DNA of 64,000 nt. Origin: an uncultured Roseiflexaceae bacterium. GTDB lineage: Bacteria; Chloroflexota; Chloroflexia; Chloroflexales; Roseiflexaceae. Location of the stretch: NCBI GenBank assembly GCA_937974195.1, contig CALJIC010000169.1, forward strand, positions 13,510 to 77,509, read 5' to 3'. Each line of letters opens with the position of its first letter. Positions within the stretch are counted from its first letter, which is position 1. The notes under the pieces were generated by a model that ran no database searches, was not told the DNA's origin, and worked only from the letters and a program-made list of their open reading frames with translations. The translations under genes and the position numbers were made by a program. Positions 30,974 to 39,637 of this stretch are shown piece by piece.

Positions 30974-31071
30974 TGCAGGCGCTCCGCCCTGCACCCGGGC
31001 AGCTGGTGCTGTCATTCATGCCTTGCAGGCGCTCCGCCCTGCACCACCCGCGCCAGGGCCTGCGGCCCTGG
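30974..31071. repeat. Repeated TGCAGGCGCTCCGCCCTGCAC units plus hairpin
   Basis: The same 21-base partial palindrome occurs at 30974-30994 and 31024-31044, exactly 50 bases apart. It is followed by a CCAGGGCC/GGCCCTGG hairpin (31053-31060 with 31064-31071). The cluster fills the centre of the 30.8-31.4 kb gap. Confidence 0.65.
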
Positions 31072-31266
31072 ACCCGCAAGGGAACGAAAACCGTGCCAGT
31101 CTGCCCGTTGTCATGCCTCCCTACACCGATGCCCGTATCCCAGGCACAGACTGATGCGCTGCAATGCCCATCGCGGGGAAGGTTCGGAAGGGGCTGCACA
31201 GCCCTTGCGGCGGAGAGAGCGCGAGAGGGGCAGCGGCACCTCTCGCGTGAAGTACGCTGTGACCGC

Positions 31267-31281
31267 ACCGCGTAACTCCTG
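31267..31281. repeat. Solo MITE-like end
   Basis: ACCGCGTAACTCCTG is the inverse of CAGGAGTTACGCGGT and matches the terminal repeat of the 19.45-kb element. No facing partner is evident within the gap. Confidence 0.5.
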
Positions 31282-31394
31282 TAACATGGTGAGTAGTGCT
31301 GCGGCGGCTCCGCAGCACACGCCGCGCCCCGTCTCCCTGCGCAGCGAGGGCGGGCGGTGAGAATCTTGCATCCCACGCGAACGAAGGAGTACTG

Positions 31395-32348
31395 ATGCGC
31401 GTCTTGATCACTGGCGGCGCCGGCTTTCTCGGCTCCCATCTGTGCGACCGCTTCCTGGCCGAGGGACACACCGTGATCGCCATGGACAACCTGATCACCG
31501 GCAGCATCGAAAACATCGCCCACCTCGCCGGCCACGAGCGCTTCAGCTTCATCAAGCACGACGTCACCAACTACATCTTCATCGACGGCCCGCTCGACGC
31601 TATCCTGCACTTCGCCTCGCCCGCCTCGCCGGTCGACTACCTCGAGCTGCCCATCCAGACCCTCAAGGTCGGCGCGCTCGGCACCCACAAGGCGCTCGGC
31701 CTGGCCAAGGACAAGGGCGCCCGCTTCCTGCTCGCCTCGACCTCCGAGGTCTACGGCGACCCGCAGATCCACCCGCAGCCGGAGAGCTACTATGGTTATG
31801 TAAATCCGATCGGCCCGCGCGGCGTCTACGACGAGGCCAAGCGCTTCGCCGAGGCCATGACCATGGCCTACCACCGCTACCACGGCGTCGAGACGCGCAT
31901 CGTGCGCATCTTCAACACGTATGGGCCACGCATGCGGCTGCGCGACGGGCGGGTGGTGCCGAACTTCATCCAGCAGGCGCTGCGCGGCGAGCCGCTGACG
32001 GTGTACGGCGACGGCCAGCAGACGCGCTCGTTCCAGTACGTGGACGACCTGGTGGAGGGGATCTACCGGCTGCTGTTCTCGGACGAGGTGGAGCCGGTGA
32101 ACATCGGCAACCCGGGCGAGTTCACCATCCGCGCCTTCGCCGAGCTGGTGAACCGGCTGACGGGCAACAAGGCCGGGATCGTCACCAAGGACCTGCGCAC
32201 GCAGGACGACCCGCAGGTGCGCCAGCCGGACATCAGCAAGGCGCGCCGGGTGCTGGGCTGGGAGCCACGCATCAGCCTGGAGGAGGGGCTGGCGCGCACC
32301 ATCCCGTGGTTCCGCGAGCAGCTGCGGCGGCGCGGGGAGCTGCCGTGA
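31395..32348 (+). CDS. UDP-glucuronate decarboxylase-like NAD-dependent SDR
   Basis: A 317-residue extended short-chain dehydrogenase. [14 protein letters not shown] is the NAD-binding glycine motif and YDEAKR the catalytic Tyr-Lys pair. [27 protein letters not shown] and [36 protein letters not shown] are characteristic of UDP-xylose synthases, which decarboxylate UDP-glucuronate. DTDP-glucose dehydratase-like activities are the main alternative. The start is placed at MRVLITGG with AAGGAGT before it. The longer open frame upstream runs into repeats. It probably supplies a pentose donor for the adjacent polysaccharide genes. Confidence 0.92.
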   Translation: MRVLITGGAGFLGSHLCDRFLAEGHTVIAMDNLITGSIENIAHLAGHERFSFIKHDVTNYIFIDGPLDAILHFASPASPVDYLELPIQTLKVGALGTHKALGLAKDKGARFLLASTSEVYGDPQIHPQPESYYGYVNPIGPRGVYDEAKRFAEAMTMAYHRYHGVETRIVRIFNTYGPRMRLRDGRVVPNFIQQALRGEPLTVYGDGQQTRSFQYVDDLVEGIYRLLFSDEVEPVNIGNPGEFTIRAFAELVNRLTGNKAGIVTKDLRTQDDPQVRQPDISKARRVLGWEPRISLEEGLARTIPWFREQLRRRGELP

Positions 32349-32360
32349 CGAGATGATCCG

Positions 32361-33926
32361 GTGACAGGCGACATTGCCAGCCGACGCATGCGACCGAATG
32401 AGCAGCACAGTGCCCCGCACTCGCCCGGCCATCCGGCGCCCCGCCACCTGATCAGCTGGGGGGCAGCGTTGGCTTTAGCGGCGGCGATCGCCCTCCTGCC
32501 GGCCGGCGAGCTGCTGGCGGGGATCGGCCTCGCGCTGGCCCTGGCGCTCCCGCTGCTAAGCCCGGCCTTCGGCGCGTACCTGGCGGTGCTCTCGGTGCCC
32601 GTGCAGGAGCTAGCCACGCTCCCGGGCGGCCTCAGCTACACGCAGGCCGCCGTGCTGCTGGCCGCCGCGGGCTGGGGGCTGCACCTCCTCGTCCGGCGGG
32701 ACGCCGCGTCCGAGCCGCTCCCCCGCCCCATGGCCGCCTGGCTCCTGCTGCTGCTGGCGCTGCTGCTCTCCGCCAGCCTGACCCCCTACTCCGCCACGGA
32801 AGGGCTGAAGGAGACCGCCCGCTGGGGCGGCGCCTTCCTGATCTGGCTGGTGGCCGCGACCAGCCTGCGCCGGCGCTGGCAGCTCTACGGGCTGGTGGCC
32901 TGCCTGCTCGCGGCGCCGGCCGCCGATGCGGTGATCGGCCTGCAGCAGTTCGTGAGCGGCGACGGGCCGCCGACCTTCCGGATCGCGCCGGATCTGCCGT
33001 ATGTCCGGGCCTACGGCACGATCGGCCAGCCGAACTCGTTCGCCGGCTATATGAACATGGCCTGGCCGCTGGCCCTCAGCGTGGCCGCGGGGGCGACGCT
33101 GGGCCTGTGGCGCGATCGGCGGGCGGGGCGCCGGAGGCTGCTCCTCGCGCTGCTCGCCCTCGGCGGCTGGCTGCTCACCGCCGTGCTTCTGGCGGCGCTG
33201 CTGGCCTCGTTCTCGCGCGGGGCCTGGCTCGGGGCGGCCGCCGGGGCGCTGGGGCTGGCCGCGGCGGCGTCGGTCGTTATTCTCGCGCAGGACGAGCGCG
33301 CACAGCGGGGAGACGCCCTCGCCCGGCGCCGGCCGTCCCTCCGGAGGCGAACGGTGATCGCGCTCTGGTCGCTGATCGGCGTCGCCGTCAGCGCCGTCAT
33401 CGCGCTGAGCTGGGCGGGCCTGCTCCCGCAGCCGCTGGCGTCGCGGCTGGCGAGCATCGGCGGCAGCCTCAGCGTCTTCGATGCCGGCGCCGTCGAGGTC
33501 ACAGCCGAGAACTTCGCGGTCGTCGAGCGCATGGCGCACCTCCAGGCCGGGGCGCGGATGCTCCAGGCGCGGCCGCTGACGGGCGTGGGCGCCGGCAACT
33601 TCAGCGTGGCCTACCCGGACTTCGCCGTCGGCACGTGGTACGCCTCGCGCGGGCACGCCCACAACTACTACCTGCACATCGCCGCTGAGGCCGGGCTGAT
33701 CGGGCTGGCCGCCTATCTGGCGCTGCTCGGCAGCCTGGTGCTCCAGGGCATCAACGCGCTCCGCACCTGGAACGGCACACTCCCGCAATGCATCGCGGTG
33801 GGATGTTGTGGTATCATCGCCGCAGTTGCGGCCCACAACCTGTTCGAGAATTTGCACGTCTTAAACATGGGCATACAGCTGGCGGGGGTATGGGCGGCGC
33901 TACACGCCGAAAGGTTGGAGCCGTGA
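32361..33926 (+). CDS. O-antigen ligase/polymerase-like membrane protein
   Basis: A 521-residue integral membrane protein with about 11-12 hydrophobic segments. It has a large hydrophilic loop between residues 375 and 440 containing VERMAHLQAGARMLQARPLTGVGAGNF and RGHAHNYYLHIAAEAG. The H-N-Y/L-E-G block is typical of the Wzy_C (O-antigen ligase) family. It would polymerise or ligate lipid-linked glycans on the outer face of the membrane. The GTG start lies 13 bases past the UXS-like gene. A later ATG (32388) is an alternative. Its place between sugar-nucleotide enzymes fits exopolysaccharide assembly. Confidence 0.87.
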   Translation: MTGDIASRRMRPNEQHSAPHSPGHPAPRHLISWGAALALAAAIALLPAGELLAGIGLALALALPLLSPAFGAYLAVLSVPVQELATLPGGLSYTQAAVLLAAAGWGLHLLVRRDAASEPLPRPMAAWLLLLLALLLSASLTPYSATEGLKETARWGGAFLIWLVAATSLRRRWQLYGLVACLLAAPAADAVIGLQQFVSGDGPPTFRIAPDLPYVRAYGTIGQPNSFAGYMNMAWPLALSVAAGATLGLWRDRRAGRRRLLLALLALGGWLLTAVLLAALLASFSRGAWLGAAAGALGLAAAASVVILAQDERAQRGDALARRRPSLRRRTVIALWSLIGVAVSAVIALSWAGLLPQPLASRLASIGGSLSVFDAGAVEVTAENFAVVERMAHLQAGARMLQARPLTGVGAGNFSVAYPDFAVGTWYASRGHAHNYYLHIAAEAGLIGLAAYLALLGSLVLQGINALRTWNGTLPQCIAVGCCGIIAAVAAHNLFENLHVLNMGIQLAGVWAALHAERLEP

Positions 33927-34017
33927 ACGCCTGCGCGCCGGAACAACTCGGAGAGACTCGAACGCTGGACTTCGTCCACAACGCACGGGGACGTGCAACG
34001 CGATACCGGAGAGAGCG

Positions 34018-34971
34018 ATGCGCTATCTGGTGACCGGGGGTGCGGGCTTCATCGGCAGCCACCTATGCGATGCGCTGCTGGCGCGCGGCGACGAGGTGGT
34101 GTGCCTCGATAACTTCAACGACTACTACAGCCCGGCGCGCAAGCGCAGCAACATCGCCGCCGCCTCCAAGCACCCGGGGTTCACGCTGGTCGAGGCCGAC
34201 TTCCGCGACGCCGACGCGCTGAGCGAGATCTTCGCGACGTACCGCCCGCAGAAGATCGCCCACCTCGGCGCCATGGCGGGGCCGCGCCCCTCGATGGAGC
34301 GCCCCGCGCTCTACGAGGACGTCAACATCCGCGGGACGCTGAACCTGCTGCGGCTGGCGGGCACGAGCGGCGCACAGGGCTTCGTGCTGGCCTCGACCTC
34401 CTCGGTGTACGGCCTGTCGCCGACCCCGTGGAGCGAAGATTCGCCGACCGACCGGCCGCTCTCGTACTACGCGGCCACCAAGAAGGCGGCCGAGGTGCTG
34501 GCCTACACCGCGCACAACCAGTACGGCACCCCGACGCGGGTGGTGCGCTTCTTCACCGTGTACGGCCCGCGCGGCCGGCCGGACATGACCCCGTCGCTGT
34601 TCATCGAGCCGATGCGCCAGGGCCGGCCGATCACCCTGTTCAACGGCGGCGTCGGCGTGTACCGCGACTGGACCTACGTCGACGACATTATCGCCGGGGT
34701 GCTCGCGGCGCTCGATACGGACCTGCCGTACGAGATCTTCAACCTGGGCAACTCGAGCCCGGTGCAGCTGTGCGACTTCATCGCGACGCTGGAGGCGGTC
34801 ACCGGCCTGAAGGCGACGATCGAGTCGCGCCCGCTGCCGCCGGCCGACCCGCCGTCGACCTACGCCGACATCAGCAAGGCGCGGCGCATGCTCGGGTTCG
34901 AGCCGCGCACGTCCGTGGAGCAGGGGCTGGCACAATTCTGGCAGTGGTACTGCGATCAGGTCATCGGATAG
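34018..34971 (+). CDS. UDP-glucuronate 4-epimerase-like NAD-dependent SDR
   Basis: A 317-residue extended SDR with GGAGFIGSHLCDALL for NAD binding and the catalytic YYAATKKAAE. The DNFNDYYSPARKRSNI segment is typical of UDP-glucuronate/UDP-galacturonate 4-epimerases and related nucleotide-sugar epimerases. FFTVYGPRGRPDMTPSLF and YRDWTYVDDIIAG support this group. The start follows GGAGAGAGCG. It converts a nucleotide sugar for the polysaccharide locus. The exact substrate is inferred from family resemblance only. It shows clear but distant similarity to the UXS-like gene at 31395. Confidence 0.9.
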   Translation: MRYLVTGGAGFIGSHLCDALLARGDEVVCLDNFNDYYSPARKRSNIAAASKHPGFTLVEADFRDADALSEIFATYRPQKIAHLGAMAGPRPSMERPALYEDVNIRGTLNLLRLAGTSGAQGFVLASTSSVYGLSPTPWSEDSPTDRPLSYYAATKKAAEVLAYTAHNQYGTPTRVVRFFTVYGPRGRPDMTPSLFIEPMRQGRPITLFNGGVGVYRDWTYVDDIIAGVLAALDTDLPYEIFNLGNSSPVQLCDFIATLEAVTGLKATIESRPLPPADPPSTYADISKARRMLGFEPRTSVEQGLAQFWQWYCDQVIG

Positions 34972-35008
34972 ACGGCACACAGCCCTGGTGCGTCCGGAAG
35001 GGATAGCC

Positions 35009-36112
35009 ATGATCAACGAATCGACAACCGAGCGCTCCCAGCCAGAGGAGGCGGACGCACCACCGGAGTCGCCGGCCGAGCAGGAGGTCGAGCGGCGCGG
35101 GTTCTCGCTCGGGCGCTCGCTGCGCGACCCGCGCACGCTGATCTCGTTCGGCCTGGCGCTGGCGATCATCCTGTTCGTCTTCCGCAGCTTCGACATCGAC
35201 CTCGAGGCGACCATGGCCTACGTGCGTGGCGCCGACCCGCTGCTGATGCTCACGGCGCTGGTGGTGTTCTACCTGACGTTCCCGCTGCGCGCCTTCCGCT
35301 GGCGCATGCTGCTGGACAACGCCGGGGTGCCGGTGCGCGCCGGGCGGAAGACGTGGGCCTCGATGCCGGCGCTGATGGAGTACATGTACCTGTCGTGGTT
35401 CGCCAACTGCATCGTGCCGGCCAAGCTCGGCGACGCCTACCGCGGCTACCTGCTCAAGCGCAACGGGCAGGTCTCGTTCTCGTCGACCTTCGGGACGATC
35501 TTCGCCGAGCGGCTGCTCGACATGATCGGCCTGTTCACCTTCCTGGTCATCTCGGGCTGGTTCGTGTTCGGCACGAGCCTGCCGCCGCAGACGAACATCA
35601 TCTTCATCTCCGGCCTGGTGCTGGTCGGGATCATCATCTCCGGGCTGGCGAGCATGCGCTGGTTCAGCCCGCTGGTGCGGAAGCTGATGCCGCGGCGCCT
35701 CCACCGCGTCTACGGGCAGTTCGAGCACGCGGCGCTGCGCTCGTTCCGCCCCGGGCTGCTGCCGCGCCTGATCGCCCTCACCGGCTGCGTCTGGCTGCTG
35801 GAGGGCTTCCGGCTCTACTTCGTCATCCAGGCGCTGGAGGTGGAGGGGCTGCAGCTCGCGCTGCCGGTGATCATCTTCGTCGCCCTGGCCTCGTCGCTGC
35901 TCACCGCCATCCCGCTGACGCCGGCCGGCCTCGGCGTGGTGGAGGGCGCCGTCACCGCGGTGCTGGTGATGTTCCTGCCGGCCGCCACGGCCCTGCAGGC
36001 CGAGTCCAGCCACAACCTCGCGCTGGCGGTCACGGTGCTCGACCGGACGATCAACTTCTGGAGCATCGTGGTGTTCGGCCTGCTGCTGTATATCTTCAGC
36101 AAACGGAAATGA
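35009..36112 (+). CDS. LPG synthase-like/UPF0104 flippase-type membrane protein
   Basis: A 367-residue protein with a disordered Glu/Pro-rich N-terminus (1-30) and about eight membrane helices in the pattern of the lysylphosphatidylglycerol synthase transmembrane region (AglD/UPF0104). LRAFRWRMLLDNAG, WFANCIVPAKLGDAYRGYLLKR and SSTFGTIFAERLLDM are the family landmarks, together with AIPLTPAGLGVVEG. The aminoacyl-transferase domain of MprF is absent. Members in polysaccharide clusters are thought to help flip lipid-linked sugars, but this is inferred. The start at MINEST has GGAAGGGA before it. An earlier GTG is less likely. Confidence 0.87.
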   Translation: MINESTTERSQPEEADAPPESPAEQEVERRGFSLGRSLRDPRTLISFGLALAIILFVFRSFDIDLEATMAYVRGADPLLMLTALVVFYLTFPLRAFRWRMLLDNAGVPVRAGRKTWASMPALMEYMYLSWFANCIVPAKLGDAYRGYLLKRNGQVSFSSTFGTIFAERLLDMIGLFTFLVISGWFVFGTSLPPQTNIIFISGLVLVGIIISGLASMRWFSPLVRKLMPRRLHRVYGQFEHAALRSFRPGLLPRLIALTGCVWLLEGFRLYFVIQALEVEGLQLALPVIIFVALASSLLTAIPLTPAGLGVVEGAVTAVLVMFLPAATALQAESSHNLALAVTVLDRTINFWSIVVFGLLLYIFSKRK

Positions 36113-36179
36113 CTCTGACGGGCGGCCGCTCACCCTGCGCCCCGCAGGCGAGGGCCATTCCCCCCGCACCACGCGCAGC

Positions 36180-37346
36180 ATGCGAGTAGGAATCGACTAC
36201 ACCGCCGCCGCCTGGCAGGGCGCCGGGATCGGGCGCTACACGCGCGACCTGGTGCGCGAGATCCTGACCCTGGGCGGCGAATACCGCTACACGCTGTTCT
36301 ACGCCGCCGGCTGGCCGGGCGCCGCGGTGCCCTACCAGGATGAGCTGGACCGCCTCTGCGCCGCGCACCCCAACGTCCGCGCCGCCCCCATCCCGCTGCC
36401 GCCGCGCCGGCTCACCCAGCTCTGGCACCGGCTCCGGGCGCCGATCCCGGTCGAGCTCTTCACCGGGCCGCTCGACGTGCTGCACGAGCCGGACTTCGTG
36501 CTGCCGCCCACCCGCGCCCGGCGCCGGATCGTCACCATCCACGACCTCTCCTACATGGTCCACCCAGAGTGCGCCCTGCCGAGCGTCGCCCGCTACCTCA
36601 ACGGCGCGGTGCCGCGCAGCCTGGCGCGCGCCGACGCGGTCGTCGCCGACTCGCACGCCACGCGGCGCGACCTCGAGCGCCTGCTGGGGGTCGAGCCGGG
36701 CCGCGTGGCCGTGATCTACCCAGGGGTCGGCCCGCAGTTCCGGCCGCTCGCGCCGGAGGTCACCGAGCCGGTGCGGCGCAGGCTGGGGCTCCCCGAGCGC
36801 TTCATCCTGTTCGTCAGCACCATCGAGCCGCGCAAGAACCTGGTCCGGCTGGTGGAGGCGTTCGCGCGGCTCATCGGCGCCGAGGGGCAGGCCGGGCGGC
36901 CCGCGGCCTGCGGCCTGCACCTGGTCATCGCCGGCCGGAAGGGCTGGCTGTACGAGCCGGTCTTCGAGGCGATCGCGCGGCTGGGGGTGGAGTCGCGGGT
37001 GCGCATGCTGGACTTCGTGAACGACAGCGACCTGCCGATGGTGTATAATCTGGCCGAGGCGTTCGCGTACCCGTCGATCTACGAGGGGTTCGGCTTCCCG
37101 CCGCTCGAGGCGCTGGCCTGCGGAACGCCGGTGGTGGCGTCGGACAGCTCGAGTCTGCCGGAGGCGCTCGGCGACGCGGCGCTTCTGGTGCCGCCGCACG
37201 ATACCGGAGCGATCGCTGCCGCGCTGGAGCGGGCAATCAGCGACCCGGAGCTCCGCTCACGCGTGCGAGCTGCTGGGCCGGAGCAGGCGCGCCGGTTCAC
37301 GTGGGAGCGCGCGGCGCGGCAGGTTCTCGATCTGTACCGGAGCTAA
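36180..37346 (+). CDS. Glycosyltransferase family 4
   Basis: A 388-residue GT-B enzyme with MRVGIDYTAAAWQGAGIGRYTRDLV at the acceptor side and STIEPRKNLVRLVEAF, VIAGRKGWLYEPVFE, EGFGFPPLEALACGTPVV on the donor side. It resembles the mannosyltransferase group and the gene at 25956, suggesting an old duplication. It lies 67 bases after the flippase-like gene and 6 bases before the PAP2 gene, so it is probably co-transcribed with both. There is no convincing Shine-Dalgarno before the ATG. The donor sugar is not predictable. Confidence 0.92.
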   Translation: MRVGIDYTAAAWQGAGIGRYTRDLVREILTLGGEYRYTLFYAAGWPGAAVPYQDELDRLCAAHPNVRAAPIPLPPRRLTQLWHRLRAPIPVELFTGPLDVLHEPDFVLPPTRARRRIVTIHDLSYMVHPECALPSVARYLNGAVPRSLARADAVVADSHATRRDLERLLGVEPGRVAVIYPGVGPQFRPLAPEVTEPVRRRLGLPERFILFVSTIEPRKNLVRLVEAFARLIGAEGQAGRPAACGLHLVIAGRKGWLYEPVFEAIARLGVESRVRMLDFVNDSDLPMVYNLAEAFAYPSIYEGFGFPPLEALACGTPVVASDSSSLPEALGDAALLVPPHDTGAIAAALERAISDPELRSRVRAAGPEQARRFTWERAARQVLDLYRS

Positions 37347-37352
37347 GGCCAC

Positions 37353-37988
37353 ATGGCGCACCGGCCCGATATGCCCCGCGATACCCTCGCACCCGTGGCA
37401 GAGAGCCGCAGCCTCGCGCTCGCGCGCCTGCTCTCGGTTGTCTTCAACCCTATGGTCGCCGGCATCGCCTCCTACTTCGCCGTGGGCTACTACGCCTTGG
37501 ACAGCGGCGAGAACGGCCTGTCGTGGGCCGGCGTGGCGGTGCTGCTGCAGGTGCTGCCGCCGCTGCTGTTCTACCTGGTGCAGCTGCGGCGCGGCGCGTT
37601 CAGCGACCCGGACGTCTCGGTGCGCCACGAGCGCAACCAGATGTACCTGTTCGCCACCTTCTCGGTGCTGATCTCGATCGGCGTGCTGGCGGCGCTGGGG
37701 GTGCCGCGGCCGCTGCTGGCGCTGGCCGTGGGCACGCTGCTGATCGGCGTGGTCTGCGGCATCGTCAACCTGTTCTGGAAGATCAGCATGCACGGCGCGG
37801 GCATGGGCTCGCTCGCCACGGTGACGCTGCTGTACACCGGAACGCCCGGCCTGGCGCTGTGGGCGCTCGCCGCGGCCGTCGGCTGGGCGCGCGTCCGCAC
37901 CCGCAACCACACGCCGCTGCAGGTGCTCGGCGGCCTCGCGTTATCGGCAGTCATGATGGCGGTGTCGTTTGCTTTTATCGCGCAGTGA
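37353..37988 (+). CDS. PAP2-family membrane phosphatase
   Basis: A 211-residue protein with about six membrane helices and a shortened form of the PAP2 signature: KISMHGAGMGSLATV in place of the PSGH block and RTRNHTPLQVLGG for the SRxxxxxHxxxD block, retaining both catalytic histidines. Such proteins dephosphorylate polyprenyl diphosphates or lipid phosphates, which fits carrier-lipid recycling next to a polysaccharide locus. It begins 6 bases after the glycosyltransferase stop codon, so coupling is likely. The substrate is inferred. Confidence 0.82.
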   Translation: MAHRPDMPRDTLAPVAESRSLALARLLSVVFNPMVAGIASYFAVGYYALDSGENGLSWAGVAVLLQVLPPLLFYLVQLRRGAFSDPDVSVRHERNQMYLFATFSVLISIGVLAALGVPRPLLALAVGTLLIGVVCGIVNLFWKISMHGAGMGSLATVTLLYTGTPGLALWALAAAVGWARVRTRNHTPLQVLGGLALSAVMMAVSFAFIAQ

Positions 37989-38009
37989 CCCGCCCACAAG
38001 GAGGATACA

Positions 38010-39059
38010 ATGGCCAAGGTTCGCATGACCAAGGGCAAGTTTGACCGCATCAACGCCTGCGCGAACGAGCAGGGCGTGATCGCCGCGGCCGCGCTCGACC
38101 AGCGCGGCTCGCTGAAGAAGGCCATCGCCAAGGCGCGCGGCGAGGGCGGGACGGCCACCGACCAGGATCTCTCGACGTTCAAGGCGATCGGGACGCGCAT
38201 CCTGACCCAGTACGCCTCCGCGATCCTGATGGACCCGGAGTACGGCCTGGAGGCGATCCAGCAGCGCGCGCCGGGCACCGGCGTGCTGGTGTCCTACGAG
38301 AAGACCGGCTACGACGCTAGCGTCAAGGGGCGCCTGCCGGACCTGCTGAGCGAGTGGAGCGTGCGCCGCATCGTCGAGCTCGGCGGCCACGCGGTGAAGA
38401 TCCTGCTCTACTACAACCCCTTCGACGACGCCAAGATCAACAGCGTGAAGCAGGCGTTCATCGAGCGGGTGGGCGCCGAGTGCGCGGCCTACGACATCCC
38501 GTTCTTCCTTGAGCCGCTGGCCTACGACGATGAGATCGGCGACGAGAAGAGCTTCGAGTTCGCCAAGGTCAAGCCGAAGTACGTGACGGCCTACATGGAG
38601 GAGTTCTCCAAGCCGCGCTACGGCGTGGACGTCCTCAAGGTCGAGGTGCCGGTCAACATGAAGTTCGTCAGCGGCACGCGCGCCTACGCCGGGCAGGAGG
38701 CGTACTCGCGGCAGGAGGCCATGAAGCTGTTCCGCGAGGCGGCGGATGCGGCGAGCAAGCCGTTCATCTACCTGAGCGCCGGCGTGAGCGACGAGGTCTT
38801 CCGCGAGACGCTCGAGCTGGCCGCCGAGGCCGGCACGCGCTTCGCCGGCGTGCTGTGCGGCCGCGCCACCTGGCAGGACGGCATCCCGGCCTACGCGAAG
38901 GAGGGCGCCGAGGGGTTCGAGGCCTGGCTCAAGGACCGCGGCGTCAAGAACATCCAGGCGCTCAACGAGGTGCTCGCCAAGGGCGCCCACCCGTGGTGGG
39001 AGATCTACGGCGGCAAGGAGAACATCGAGGTCGTCGATCAGGTGATCAGCGCGCTGTAG
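38010..39059 (+). CDS. Tagatose-1,6-bisphosphate aldolase (LacD family)
   Basis: A 349-residue class I (Schiff-base) aldolase of the LacD family. The Schiff-base Lys is K210 (VDVLKVEVPVN) and the acidic residue E168 lies in FFLEPLAYDDE. KILLYYNPFDD and GVLCGRATWQDG are conserved family blocks. Members cleave tagatose 1,6-bisphosphate and often also fructose 1,6-bisphosphate. No lac or gat genes are present here, so a glycolytic or gluconeogenic role or use in sugar salvage is equally possible. Its AAGGAGG Shine-Dalgarno is strong. A long imperfect hairpin built from CACGGAGGG repeats follows. Confidence 0.92.
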   Translation: MAKVRMTKGKFDRINACANEQGVIAAAALDQRGSLKKAIAKARGEGGTATDQDLSTFKAIGTRILTQYASAILMDPEYGLEAIQQRAPGTGVLVSYEKTGYDASVKGRLPDLLSEWSVRRIVELGGHAVKILLYYNPFDDAKINSVKQAFIERVGAECAAYDIPFFLEPLAYDDEIGDEKSFEFAKVKPKYVTAYMEEFSKPRYGVDVLKVEVPVNMKFVSGTRAYAGQEAYSRQEAMKLFREAADAASKPFIYLSAGVSDEVFRETLELAAEAGTRFAGVLCGRATWQDGIPAYAKEGAEGFEAWLKDRGVKNIQALNEVLAKGAHPWWEIYGGKENIEVVDQVISAL

Positions 39060-39060
39060 T

Positions 39061-39129
39061 TCCACGGAGGGCACGGAGGACACGGAGCGCCGGATCTGCG
39101 CCCTCCGTGATCTCCGTGCCCTCCGCGGA
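39061..39129. repeat. CACGGAGGG repeat folded as a long inverted repeat
   Basis: Left arm units CCACGGAGGGCACGGAG...CACGGAG face CTCCGTG...CTCCGTGCCCTCCGCGG across a short centre, giving a ~30-base imperfect stem just after the aldolase stop. It may act as a transcription end. The same unit recurs at 39.54, 63.29 and 63.93 kb. Confidence 0.7.
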
Positions 39130-39148
39130 TTCTGGGCGGAGAAACGCG

Positions 39149-39538
39149 ATGAGCACAGCGGCCGACTCGCTCCTCTACGAGCGCATCTACCTGGTGACGA
39201 GCCAGATCCCGCCCGGCCAGGTGGCCAGCTACGGCGACGTCGCCGCGGTGGTGGGCGGCGGCTGCGACGCGCGCACGGTGGGCTACGCGCTCAGCGAGCT
39301 CCCGCCGGACCGCGCGGAGGTGCCCTGGCAGCGGGTGGTCAACCGCGAGGGGGCGATCAGCACCCGCGGGCTGCGCCAGCGCGAGCTGCTCGAGGCCGAG
39401 GGGGTCAGCTTCGACGCGCAGGGCCACGTGGTGATGGCCCGCCACCGCTGGCGCGGCCCCTCGGCCGAGTGGGCGGCGGAGCACGGCTTCAACACCCTGC
39501 CGGAGCGCGACGAGGGCGAGCAGCTGAGCCTCTTCTGA
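39149..39538 (+). CDS. Alkyltransferase-like (ATL) DNA repair protein with beta-clamp motif
   Basis: A 129-residue MGMT-family DNA-binding protein. The helix-turn-helix region (GQVASYGDVAAVVGG..ARTVGYALSELP) is present, but the alkyl-acceptor motif PCHR reads PWQRVV, with Trp (W60) in place of the reactive Cys. That is the mark of ATL proteins, which bind O6-alkylguanine without repairing it and direct it to nucleotide excision repair. The extension beyond the fold ends in EQLSLF. QLSLF matches the consensus sliding-clamp binding motif QL(S/D)LF and is the exact C-terminus. uvrA is encoded in the same window. Confidence 0.9.
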   Translation: MSTAADSLLYERIYLVTSQIPPGQVASYGDVAAVVGGGCDARTVGYALSELPPDRAEVPWQRVVNREGAISTRGLRQRELLEAEGVSFDAQGHVVMARHRWRGPSAEWAAEHGFNTLPERDEGEQLSLF

Positions 39539-39552
39539 TCCACGGAGGGCGC

Positions 39553-39620
39553 GGAGAGGCGATCCACGGCGTCCGACGATGGGCACGGAGAGGCGATCCA
39601 CGGCGTCCGACGATGGGCAC
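39553..39620. repeat. Perfect 34-bp tandem duplication in a CACGGAG repeat region
   Basis: A 34-base unit beginning GGAGAGGCGATCCACGG occurs twice without gap (39553-39586, 39587-39620), followed by GGAGGGCACGG. It lies between the ATL and FdhF-like genes. The perfect identity suggests a recent duplication. Confidence 0.8.
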
Positions 39621-39637
39621 GGAGGGCACGGAAAGCG

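Noticed and set aside
39553..39620. Two-repeat CRISPR or phage attachment site
   Set aside because: The two 34-base copies are directly adjacent with no spacer and no integrase or tRNA gene nearby.
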